DNA of 64,000 nt, taken from contig FP929036.1 in the NCBI GenBank assembly GCA_000209815.1, positions 205,907 to 269,906 on the forward strand, given 5' to 3'. The DNA comes from Butyrivibrio fibrisolvens 16/4 (lineage in GTDB: Bacteria; Bacillota; Clostridia; Lachnospirales; Lachnospiraceae). The notes under the pieces are model-generated. The model worked only from the letters and a program-made list of their open reading frames with translations, made no database searches and was not told where the DNA came from. Position 1 is the stretch's first letter; every line of letters starts with the position of its first letter. Positions 51,129 through 60,318 of this stretch are shown here, piece after piece. A program made the position numbers and the translations under genes.

Positions 51129-51156
51129 TTGAAGATTAATAATCTTTAAGTATAAT
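51129..51156 (+). promoter_or_regulatory. Promoter of the methyltransferase gene
   Basis: TTGAAG (51129-51134), 16-base spacer, TATAAT (51151-51156), about 100 bases before the start codon. Confidence 0.75.
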
Positions 51157-51180
51157 AATCGAGGTAACAATAAAAATCAA

Positions 51181-51231
51181 CACCTCATTTGACCTTCGGG
51201 CGCCTTCTCTTAATATAGAAGGCTGAGGAAT
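51181..51231 (+). ncRNA. Structured 5' leader of the methyltransferase gene
   Basis: CCTCA/TGAGG closes a domain containing GCCTTCT-8 nt-AGAAGGC and a CTTCGGG loop region. Its position between a clear promoter and the start codon suggests a regulatory leader. No known riboswitch was recognised. Confidence 0.5.
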
Positions 51232-51254
51232 ATATAGAAAGCAAGGTATATAAT

Positions 51255-52141
51255 ATGCAACCAGCTAATAATTGGAAAGATTACGAAATAATAGACTGTA
51301 GCTCTGGCGAGAAGCTAGAGCGTTGGGGAGACTATGTTCTTCTGCGTCCAGATCCACAGGTTATCTGGAATACAAAAAAATCCTCTCCTTATTATAAGAA
51401 ACTAAACGCTCATTATCATCGTTCAAATAAAGGAGGCGGTGAGTGGGAGTTCTTTGATCTTCCTGAGCAGTGGACTATCAGCTATCCTATCTGTGATAAA
51501 AATCTTACTTTTAATCTGAAGCCTTTCGCATTCAAGCACACAGGTCTGTTTCCTGAGCAGGCTGTAAACTGGGATTGGTTTTCTTCTATTATAAATAAGG
51601 AAATAAAAGAAAGAATCGTCCAGTTAAGGTTCTTAACCTTTTTGCATACACAGGTGGCGCTACACTTGCAGCTGCTGCAGCTGGCGCACAGGTTACTCAC
51701 GTCGATGCATCAAAGGGTATGGTTCAGTGGGCAAAAGAGAATGCTGCATCATCTGGTCTTGCGGATGCACCTATCAGGTGGCTTGTGGATGACTGCCGTA
51801 AGTTCGTAGAAAGAGAGATTCGTCGTGGTAATAAATATGACGGTATCATCATGGATCCTCCATCATACGGAAGAGGTTCTAAAAATGAAGTATGGAAGAT
51901 TGAGGATGATATTTTCCCATTCATCCAGCTTTGTGAGGAAATCTTAGCTGATGATGCTCTATTCTTCCTTGTTAATTCCTACACTACAGGTCTTCAGCCA
52001 GCAGTTTTAAACTACATGATTAGTACTGCCCTTTTAAAGAATCATCCTGGAGAGGTTACAGCTGACGAGATTGGACTTCCTGTTACAGAATCAGGTCTTG
52101 TACTCCCATGTGGTGCCAGTGGAAGATGGGTAAGAAAATAG
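51255..52141 (+). CDS. Class I SAM-dependent methyltransferase (frameshifted in this sequence)
   Basis: Probable rRNA methyltransferase. The N-terminal part (WKDYEIIDCSSGEKLERWGDY) resembles the PUA-like start of RlmI-family enzymes. The catalytic domain shows motif I VLNLFAYTGGATLAAAAAGA, THVDASKGMVQWAKEN, and motif IV MDPPSYGRG. One A added at 51614-51615 joins the halves (NRPVKVLNLF) into 295 aa. It is divergent from the ribosomal operon. Confidence 0.87.
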
Positions 52142-52227
52142 CACTATTATAAATAAGAAAGAACACTCATATTATATAGAAGTAAATCTATAATATATCT
52201 ATACCATTATATTAGGAAAATAATTTT

Positions 52228-53598
52228 ATGAATCAAACTACAAAAATAAATCCACTTGGTACAGAGCCAGTTGGAACACTACTTAGAAAATTTGCTATAC
52301 CTAGCATCATCGCCATGCTTGTAGGTTCACTCTACAATATGGTGGATCAGCTTTTCATTGGAAACTTCGTAGGCCCCCTTGGAAATGGTGCCACAAATAT
52401 CCAGTTTCCTCTCTCAATACTTAACGTATCAATCGCACTTCTTTGCGGTATTGGTGCAGCCTCTACTTTCAATCTTGCAATGGGACGAGGCGAAACAGAA
52501 AAAGCTGGCTATTATATAGGAAACGCCGTTTCATTTATGCTTATTGGCGGTCTTACACTTTCTATTATTACAGAGCTTTTCCTTGAACCAATTCTTTTAG
52601 GCTGTGGTGCTACCGAAAACATCCTGCCTTATGCAATGGAATACTCGCGTATATGCGCTTTAGGATATCCACTTTTTATTCTGTCAGCCGGTGGAGCTCA
52701 CATTGTAAGAGCCGATGGCAGTCCAAATATGACAATGGCTATCAATATGACTGGTGCCATCATCAACACTGTATTAGATTTTCTATTTGTAGCTGTATTT
52801 AAATGGGGAATGGCAGGTGCTGCTGTTGCTACAATCATCGGTCAGTATGTTGCCGGTATTATGGTACTTATTTATCTGACTAGATTCAAAACAGTTAAGC
52901 TTTATAAAAAGCACTTCATCCCTAACCTGGTAATGATTGGTGCCATTGCATCTTTAGGTGCAGCTCCATTCATTAATCAGATTGCTATGATGGTAGTACA
53001 GATAGTTATGAACCACATCATGGGATTCTATGGTGCCCAGTCAATTTATGGTTCTGATATTCCTATTACCTGTGCAGGTATCATCTCAAAGGTTAACGGA
53101 ATCTGCTTCTCATTTGTTATTGGTATATCTCAGGGATTACAGCCTATCGTAAGCTTTAACTATGGAGCTAAAAACTACGATAGAGTTAAAAAAGCTTATC
53201 ATCTTGCTATAAGAATTGCTGCAATTATTACAATTACAAGCTGGGCCTGCTTCCAGCTCTTCCCAAGACAGATTGTTTCAATCTTTGGTTCTGGTAGTGA
53301 ATTATATTTTGATTTCTGTACTAAATACTTCAGAATATTCCTCTTCGGAATTTTCACAGCCTTTTTACAGCCATTATCATCAAACTTCTTCACTTCCATT
53401 GGAAAGCCTTACAAGGGTATTTTTATGTCCCTTACAAGACAGGTGCTTTTCCTTACACCACTTATCATCTGTCTTCCATTATTCTTCGGATTCAACGGAG
53501 TACTTTATGCAGGACCAATTGCAGATGCATTATCATTTACAATCTGCTTCATTCTAGTTCGTAGAGAATTTAACCGTCCTGAATTTAAAAACGCATAA
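52228..53598 (+). CDS. MATE-family efflux transporter
   Basis: A 456-aa exporter with about 12 helices. It reads LGTEPVGTLLRKFAIPSIIAML, YNMVDQLFIGNFVG, and the second-half repeat KAYHLAIRIAAIITITSW. Intact, unlike the first MATE gene, and 86 bases after the methyltransferase, probably on its own transcript. Substrate unknown. Confidence 0.93.
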   Translation: MNQTTKINPLGTEPVGTLLRKFAIPSIIAMLVGSLYNMVDQLFIGNFVGPLGNGATNIQFPLSILNVSIALLCGIGAASTFNLAMGRGETEKAGYYIGNAVSFMLIGGLTLSIITELFLEPILLGCGATENILPYAMEYSRICALGYPLFILSAGGAHIVRADGSPNMTMAINMTGAIINTVLDFLFVAVFKWGMAGAAVATIIGQYVAGIMVLIYLTRFKTVKLYKKHFIPNLVMIGAIASLGAAPFINQIAMMVVQIVMNHIMGFYGAQSIYGSDIPITCAGIISKVNGICFSFVIGISQGLQPIVSFNYGAKNYDRVKKAYHLAIRIAAIITITSWACFQLFPRQIVSIFGSGSELYFDFCTKYFRIFLFGIFTAFLQPLSSNFFTSIGKPYKGIFMSLTRQVLFLTPLIICLPLFFGFNGVLYAGPIADALSFTICFILVRREFNRPEFKNA

Positions 53599-53607
53599 AA
53601 CCAAAAA

Positions 53608-53637
53608 GAGCCCTCTGTGTGCAAACGCAGAGGGCTC
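53608..53637. terminator. Terminator between the MATE and GGDEF genes
   Basis: GAGCCCTCTGTG and CGCAGAGGGCTC form a 12-bp stem with one wobble. The minus strand continues with TTTTT, serving the GGDEF gene; it may also stop the plus-strand MATE transcript. Confidence 0.85.
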
Positions 53638-53653
53638 ATACTTATCTATTCAA

Positions 53654-54939
53654 TTATTTACATACAATCTGATTACGTCCGCCTTCCTTGGCCTGATATA
53701 GATTATCATCAGCTCGTTTCAAAGCATCATCTATATCCTCCCCAGGCTGAAGAGCTGTCAATCCAAAGCTCATAGTAATTTGTCTATCCGAATCTGGAAC
53801 CCAGATAGTGCGAACCTCATTCATTATAAGCTCCAGTTCTCTTCTAGCTATATCAAGCTCACGACCATCAAAAATAAGAAGGAACTCCTCGCCACCCCAT
53901 CTGGCAGCAATGCCTTTTCCAACCATTCCAGCTTTTAGCTTCTCAGCAACACGTCTAAGAACCTCATCACCCATTTCATGGCCAAAGGTATCATTTACCT
54001 TTTTAAAGAAGTCTATATCCGAAATGCAAACACAATACTTTATTCCAAGCTCCACTGCACGTATTCTAATTTCAGCCAGCTTTTTATCAGCATAGCGTCT
54101 GTTATTTAAACCTGTAAGAGCATCATACTCAACCAATGTCTGAATAGCCTTTGCCATTCTCCTACCATCATTGGCAAGATGTTTTAGCTCATCATCTTCC
54201 ACCATAACCTCTCTTGGGATGTCGTTATCAAAGTTGCCGTCCGCAAGAGTATTAATATACTTGCTCATCTTAGAAATTCTAACAGCAAGCTTTCTATTAA
54301 AGTAAACAACTACAAAGCCCATCAACAATGCCGTAAGAATACAGGTTACACATATAGGGAAAATGTATTGTAGCAATTCCTGCTTTACAGATTCCTGAGA
54401 ACGACTTACAGCAATCATTCCCTCGATATTTCCATCTTCGGAGCGAATAGGAGAATAAAAGGCATAGCTTTTTTATCATAAACCAATACATTATTATAAA
54501 ATCTGCTTTCTCCGCCATTTAAGACGTCCTTTTTCACAATAACCGATGCACTGGTTCCTGTAGCTCTGTTGCCTTCGGAATCCTTTAATGTGGTAATAAG
54601 GCGTATATCATTATAGAAAAGAGATATATCTATCTCTAACAGATTGGCCAAATCATCTATCATGGTATATTCACCGTTGATTCTCTGGTTACCCTTATAC
54701 ATTTCAATTTCGCCATCACCGTCAGCGTCTTCTGCCCAATATTCACCTGCATAGACCTCATCTAAAACGTATTGAGCCATCTTTGCATCTCTAATAAGCT
54801 CATCTTCCGTTTCATTAGACATAAGCTGATACAAACCGCTGATGCCTACAGAGATAATAATTATCGCCATCAATGTCAGCGGAATCAATGTGACCCTTAG
54901 CATCTGAGTATTTAAACTGTTTCTTAACTTCTTTTTCAT
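53654..54939 (-). CDS. Membrane-bound diguanylate cyclase (frameshifted in this sequence)
   Basis: Makes cyclic di-GMP. A first helix (about residues 20-42), an extracellular sensor domain, a second helix (about 191-213), a HAMP-like linker and a GGDEF domain (about 265-425) with the active GGEEF in RWGGEEFLLIF. No RxxD inhibitory site is visible upstream of it. One A missing from the run at 54469-54474 splits the gene; restored, it reads YDKKSYAFYSPIRSEDG-like sequence and gives 428 aa. Start ATG 54939 follows GAGGTG. Confidence 0.9.
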
Positions 54940-55018
54940 TAGACACCTCATTTTTGGCTTCTGATAACTCAGTATGATTTTCCCACAATAATATGTATTT
55001 ACGGTGAACATGTGAAAA

Positions 55019-55046
55019 AGCAGACCAATAAAGATATCGGCCTGCT
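55019..55046 (-). terminator. Terminator of the sugar ABC operon
   Basis: AGCAGGCCGATA and TATTGGTCTGCT pair over 12 bases with two wobbles, followed on the minus strand by TTTTT, about 50 bases past the last permease stop. Confidence 0.85.
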
Positions 55047-55093
55047 CTCCCACAGAATTGAATGATTATAATATGAACATGAAAAAGAAAAGA

Positions 55094-56124
55094 TTATTTA
55101 TTTCTCTGTGCCTTAACAAGTGCAAATATTGACTGCAAAATGATGAATACACAAAGAAGTGCTGCAGTTGCAATGTTTGCCCAGCTTGAAAGAAGCTTTC
55201 CATTTGTATTAACAAGTACTGTAATAGTACCATTGATAAGAACACCAAAGAGTGATCCGATTACATTACCAACACCACCTGTAAGAAGTGTTCCTCCAAT
55301 TACGGCTGATGCTATAGCATCCATTTCAAGTCCCTTAGCCTGGTTAACTGAACCTGACATTGTATTCAAACAGTAGAGAATTCCACCGATTGAGCAAAGG
55401 AATGAAGAAAGGATATGTGAAAGCATTCTTGTCTTTTTTACATTAAGTCCCATCATTGTAGCTGATGTCTGGTTGCCACCTACAGCATAAAGGTTGCGAC
55501 CAAACTTTGTGTACTTGAGCATAAGGAAAATTACTACTAAAACAATGATTGCTATAAGTACTGTTGGTCTGATGTAAGGAGCAACAATCTTACCGTGCTT
55601 GTTAGCTTTTCCTAAAAACTCTGGAAGATTAATCTTTGAGTTTGCCCAAGCGTAGAACAATGGGTTGTCTGCCTCTGTAATAGAAATCTGGCCAGAGCAG
55701 ATAACTGCTGTCATACCTCTTGCAAAGAACATTCCTGCCATAGTTACGATGAATGGCTGAATCTCAAGATATCCTACAAGGAAGCCCTGAACTGCACCAA
55801 ATACTAAACCAATAACAAGAACAAGTATTACCATTGGAACAGCGCCCATATGCCACTCTGTCATGCCAAATACAAGAAGCATACAGTCCATAGCAATTAC
55901 TGAACCAACTGAAATATCAATTCCACCTGTAAGCATTACACAGGTCATTCCGCAGGTAACACAGATAAGACCAGCATTGTTAATAAGAACATTCAGGAAA
56001 GTCTGAAGATTTCCAAAGCCCTTATCAGCATAAATTACACAACCAATTGCATACATAAAAATGAATAATGCAATTGTAATAAATATAAGAACTGTATTTG
56101 AATCTAATTTCTTTTTGTCTTCAT
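55094..56124 (-). CDS. Sugar ABC transporter permease, YjfF-like (frameshifted in this sequence)
   Basis: Second permease of a galactofuranose-type importer, 343 aa with about nine helices. It reads GMTCVMLTGGIDISVGSV (the RbsC-family signature), GYLEIQPFIVTMAGMFFARG and GLEMDAIASAVIGGTLLTGG. The N-terminal residues MKTKKKLDSNTVLIF are recovered by adding one A to the run at 56112-56116. Its ATG overlaps the stop of the previous permease by one base. Confidence 0.9.
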
Positions 56125-57187
56125 TATGCTGCCTCCTTTACCATTGTCTGCTGAGCTCTCTGTTCTTTCTGAGCTTTTCTGGCAGCCATGTAAGCCTTAA
56201 AGGCTGGAGCCTGCACAACTACGATAATAATAACGATGATTGCCTTAAATACTGGTGCCTTATCAGTTGAAACACCCATAGCAAGAAGTGTTGTTGTAAT
56301 AGCCTGAATTGTATAAGCACCGATTATAGAACCTGCAAGATTAAATTTACCACCACCAAGTGAGTTACCACCAAGAGCAACAGCAAGGATGGCATCAAGC
56401 TCGTAGTTAAGACCAATGTTATTTGAATCTGCTGAGTAGATTCTTGATGATGCAACGATACCTGCGATACCAGCGCAAAGGCCACATACTACGTAGCAGA
56501 TAAAGCAGATAACATCTGAGTTAATTCCTGAGATTCTTGCAGCTCTACCGTTGATACCAACTGACTGAATGTAAAGTCCAAGAGCTGTCTTCTTAAGAAG
56601 AATAGCTACGATTGCAATAACTGCTGCAGCCACAAATACTGGAGTAGGAATAGGACATCCTGGGAGGAAGTTTCCTAAATATTTGTATGGCTCATATCGT
56701 ATATACGTAATCTGGTTGTTGCAAAGAAGAAGTCCGATAGCACGTGCAGCTGTAAATAAAATCAATGTTGCTACCATTGGCTGAATCTTTAGCTTAGCAA
56801 CAAGTGCACCATTCATAGCACCACTTACACCACCCATAAGTACACCAAAAAGCATACCAACAAGCATTGGAACTGCAAGTGTTGAAACTGAATTGTTTCC
56901 ATATCCAGCAAGTAACATACAACAGCTACAAGCTGAAAGGGACATTACTGAACCAACCGAAATATCTGTACCAGCTGATACAGCAACTACTAATGTCTGT
57001 CCTACTGCTAAAATCGCAATTTCTGATCCACGATTTAAAATATCAATTAATCTACCAAATAAAACACCGTTGTTGATACTGATTGCAAAGAAATCAGGTG
57101 ACTTAATCAAGTTTATCAACAGTACCAATATCATACAGAAAATTGGCAAGAACAGTGGCTTTTTGTAAGTTTCTTAAAATTTTCCAT
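56124..57187 (-). CDS. Sugar ABC transporter permease, YtfT-like (frameshifted in this sequence)
   Basis: First permease of the importer, 354 aa. It reads GQTLVVAVSAGTDISVGSVMSL, KLKIQPMVATLILFTAARA and YELDAILAVALGGNSLGGG, close to RbsC/YtfT. One A added to the run at 57160-57164 restores the N-terminus MENFKKLTKKPLFLPIF from ATG 57187, which overlaps the ATPase stop. Confidence 0.9.
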
Positions 57188-58701
57188 TATTCTCCACCTC
57201 CTGCGATAGCTGCCATTACAGATTCCTGAGTCATCTCTCCAGATATTTCTCCAACCTGTGCGCCATCACGCATTACATACATTCTAGAACAGGTACGAAG
57301 CATCTCCTCAATTTCAGAAGATATAAATACGATACTCATACCCTCCTCCTCAGCAAACTTTAAAGCAAGCTTCTGGAACTCGGTCTTTGTACCGATATCG
57401 ATACCTCTGGTTGGCTCATCTAAGATTAAGAAATCTGGATGTGTGCATAACCATCTTGCAAGAATAACTTTCTGCTGATTACCACCAGAAAGCTGATTTA
57501 TTGGAGTCTCTCGAGATGCTGTCTTTATCTGAAGCATATCGATGAACTTATCAGCCATTTCAATTTGCTTTGACATAGGAATCTTTTTGAATATACCATT
57601 TCTAGCCTGAAGGGCAAGGATGATATTCTCCCTAACTGAAAGATCACCAATACAGCCATCCGCTTTTCTATCATCTGGAAGGTATCCCATTCCAGCCTTT
57701 ATTGCATCAAGTGGCTCCTTGATGTTCAGCTCTTTACCATTTACCTTTAAAGTTCCTGTCTGAGCCTTATCTGCACCATAAATGCAGCGAACCATCTCTG
57801 AACGACCAGAGCCAAGAAGGCCAGTAACACCAACAACTTCGCCCCTCTTAATGCTAAAATCAAATGGCTTAATAGTACCTTTATGACTAAGATTTGTTGC
57901 TTCAACAACCACATCGTCAGAAACATTACCTGCTCCCTCCTTTTTGATAGATGCCAAATCATCAAAATCCTTACCAAGCATTGCCGCTACAAGCTTGACA
58001 CGAGGCATTTCATCAACAGAATACTCACCAGCAAACTCACCATTTCTAAGAACAGTAATTGTGTCACATACTTCATATACCTGCTCAAGGAAATGAGTTA
58101 CAAATATAATTCCAACTCCCTTTGATTTAAGATCTCTCATAACCCTAAAGAGCTTTTCAACTTCGCTATCATCAAGTGATGATGTAGGCTCATCAAGGAT
58201 AAGAACCTTACAATCCATATCTACAGCTCTTGCAATCGCTATCATCTGTTGAATTGCAAGAGAATAATTTTCAAGCGCAATTGTTACATCAATATGTAAA
58301 TCAAGACCATCCATAATATCCTTTGCACGTTTGTTCATTGTGCGCCAGTCGATGGTACCAATTTTTGTTTTTGGTTCACGACCAATAAATAAATTTTCTG
58401 CTACTGTTAAATTAGGGCAAAGGTTTACCTCCTGGTAAACTGTAGCAATACCCTTTTCCTGTGCTTCCAGGGTAGAATGGTTGACAACAGGACCTTCAAT
58501 GCCTGCGACATGAATCTCCCCGGCATCTAATGAATACACACCTGTTAAAACTTTAATAAGCGTAGATTTTCCAGCACCATTCTCTCCCATTAGAGCATGT
58601 ATTTCTCCCTTTCTTAGAGTGAATTGCGCATGGTCTAATGCTTTTACACCCGGAAAGGATTTGGATATGTCTCGCATAGTAATCAAAATATTTTCATCCA
58701 T
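57187..58701 (-). CDS. Sugar ABC transporter ATP-binding protein, YtfR/MglA-like
   Basis: A 504-aa double ATPase. The first domain has Walker A GENGAGKSTLIKVL, and the second has the degenerate motif GLLGSGRSEMVRC plus signature QLSGGNQQKVILARWL and Walker B LILDEPTRGIDIG. Such two-domain proteins energise ribose- and galactofuranose-type importers. Confidence 0.94.
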   Translation of the reverse strand: MDENILITMRDISKSFPGVKALDHAQFTLRKGEIHALMGENGAGKSTLIKVLTGVYSLDAGEIHVAGIEGPVVNHSTLEAQEKGIATVYQEVNLCPNLTVAENLFIGREPKTKIGTIDWRTMNKRAKDIMDGLDLHIDVTIALENYSLAIQQMIAIARAVDMDCKVLILDEPTSSLDDSEVEKLFRVMRDLKSKGVGIIFVTHFLEQVYEVCDTITVLRNGEFAGEYSVDEMPRVKLVAAMLGKDFDDLASIKKEGAGNVSDDVVVEATNLSHKGTIKPFDFSIKRGEVVGVTGLLGSGRSEMVRCIYGADKAQTGTLKVNGKELNIKEPLDAIKAGMGYLPDDRKADGCIGDLSVRENIILALQARNGIFKKIPMSKQIEMADKFIDMLQIKTASRETPINQLSGGNQQKVILARWLCTHPDFLILDEPTRGIDIGTKTEFQKLALKFAEEEGMSIVFISSEIEEMLRTCSRMYVMRDGAQVGEISGEMTQESVMAAIAGGGE

Positions 58702-58730
58702 ATTCTCTCCTCCACTTTTCTGTTTATTAC

Positions 58731-58814
58731 GCTGGTTACGGCTACAAGCCTTGTATTTCCAAGTTCAACCAGAATGTTTCACTTTGGAAACACAAGAGCT
58801 TGATACCTACCAGC
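58731..58814 (-). ncRNA. Structured intergenic RNA element, copy 2
   Basis: An 84-nt relative of the element at 29767-29861. The outer stem is GCTGGT/ACCAGC, inner stem TTGTGTTTCCAA/TTGGAAATACAA, and loop AGTGAAACATTCTGGTTGAAC. ATCAAGCTC and CAAGGCTTG are shared with copy 1. It lies between the binding-protein and ATPase genes and lacks a T-run, so it is not a plain terminator here. Confidence 0.7.
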
Positions 58815-58828
58815 TTACTTAAAATAAT

Positions 58829-58848
58829 AGGGGAGGATAACCTCCCCT
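58829..58848 (-). other. Stem-loop after the binding-protein gene
   Basis: AGGGGAGG-TTAT-CCTCCCCT is a perfect 8-bp hairpin followed by ATTATTTT on the minus strand. It probably attenuates or stabilises so that the binding protein is made in excess over the transporter. Confidence 0.7.
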
Positions 58849-58876
58849 GATTACTATTCGTTTATACGAATTAATT

Positions 58877-59971
58877 TTAGTATGAAGCCTGTGAAGCTGC
58901 ATCTGTTACCTGGATAAGATCCTCTGTAACTTCATCGCCAGCATTGTTTGTGTATGTGATTGACTTAAGAATATCTTCTGCAACATACCATGGCTCTGTC
59001 ATGAATGTCTGCTTAGCAACTGTTTCGCCATTCTGAAGTGCCTTAACGATGTCTGCACAGTAAGAACCCTGAAGTGGGTAGCACATAAAGTCTGCATTGA
59101 TGTCGCCTGACTGAACATACTCAAGACCAGCCTTGCAAGCATCGAATGAGATAAGGATTACGTCCTTGTCAACACCATAAGAAACACCAGCTGCCTTCAT
59201 AGCATCCATAGCACCGAAAGCTTCGTTATCGTTCTGGCAAACAACTACGTTAAACTTGCCTGCATATGACTTGCAGTAAGACTCCATAACCTGCTGTCCA
59301 CCGTCCTGTGTGAAGTCACCATCCTGAGAATCAAGGATTGTCCATCCCTCAGCATCAGCATACTTCTTAAATCCATCTGTACGTCCGATCTGAGCTGAAG
59401 AACCATTAGAACCCTCAATAACAAGGATGTTAAGGTCTGTAATACCCTTAGCCTCTGCATAAGCCTTTAACCAAGCACCTGATGCAAGACCTTCGTTCAT
59501 AAACTCTGAACCTACCCAAGAAACATACTTGTCTGAATCTTCGATTGTTCTATCGATTACGATTACAGGAATACCTGCATCCTCGCACTCTGTAAGTACT
59601 GTATCCCAACCTGTTGAAACGATTGGATCGATTACAATGTAGTCAACGTCGTTCTGGATGAACTGTCTAACTGCCTCAATCTGCTTTGCAGAATCGTTAT
59701 CGCAATCAACAAACTGTAAATCATATCCATTAGCTTCTGAGAAAGCATCCTGAACTGAGTTTGTAGAAGCTGTACGCCAATCTGACTCGTGTCCTACCTG
59801 AGCAAAACCAACTGTGATCTTATCACCAGAAGGTGCTTCAGCAGCTGTGTCTGTTGACTCCTCTGCTGTTGTGTCTGTTGTTGTCTCTGTAGCTGTATCT
59901 GAGCTTCCGCAAGCAACCATTGATGCAGCCATAAGTGCTGTGAGCATTCCTGCTACTATTCTTTTTTTCAT
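58877..59971 (-). CDS. Sugar-binding lipoprotein, YtfQ-like
   Basis: A 364-aa extracellular receptor. Lipobox MVACGS (Cys at about 21) follows a short signal peptide; a Thr-rich spacer comes next. The fold shows VGFAQVGHESDWRTAST, YIVIDPIVSTGWDTVL, EGSNGSSAQIGRTDG and CQNDNEAFGAMDA, matching the galactofuranose-binding YtfQ group. First gene of the transport operon; the real sugar is not determined. Confidence 0.9.
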   Translation of the reverse strand: MKKRIVAGMLTALMAASMVACGSSDTATETTTDTTAEESTDTAAEAPSGDKITVGFAQVGHESDWRTASTNSVQDAFSEANGYDLQFVDCDNDSAKQIEAVRQFIQNDVDYIVIDPIVSTGWDTVLTECEDAGIPVIVIDRTIEDSDKYVSWVGSEFMNEGLASGAWLKAYAEAKGITDLNILVIEGSNGSSAQIGRTDGFKKYADAEGWTILDSQDGDFTQDGGQQVMESYCKSYAGKFNVVVCQNDNEAFGAMDAMKAAGVSYGVDKDVILISFDACKAGLEYVQSGDINADFMCYPLQGSYCADIVKALQNGETVAKQTFMTEPWYVAEDILKSITYTNNAGDEVTEDLIQVTDAASQASY

Positions 59972-60318
59972 AAGGTTATCTCCTTCCTTCTCCTGCCAGT
60001 TAACCTTTTTACTGGCCCCTTTGTTTTTCTGATATTAATTTATCATTTGTAATTTTTTACAACAATGAAATGGGTTCAAAAAAGATTGATTCTATTTTTG
60101 AGATAATACCAATTTTTACGTATGATAAATTTTGCATACCAATTTGATTTTTAGTGGGATTCTTTCGAGATTGTGTTGAATATTTTTAAAACAAAATGTG
60201 ATTATTTTATGATTGGTATGTTTTCATTTCCAACAAATTTCATACCAATTTTATTTCATATATGCTAGAATCAAATGTAGTCACATGGAAACTCTTTTAA
60301 TAAAGGGGAATATTTTTT
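59972..60318. promoter_or_regulatory. Divergent regulatory region with repeated ATACCAATT motif
   Basis: About 350 AT-rich bases between the transporter and the regulator. ATACCAATT occurs at 60106-60114, 60136-60144 and 60242-60250, and inverted as ATTGGTAT at 60212-60219. The right-hand copy overlaps the -35 position of the regulator promoter (-10 TAGAAT at 60266-60271, with TG extension), which fits autoregulation. No protein-coding frame is visible. Confidence 0.75.
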
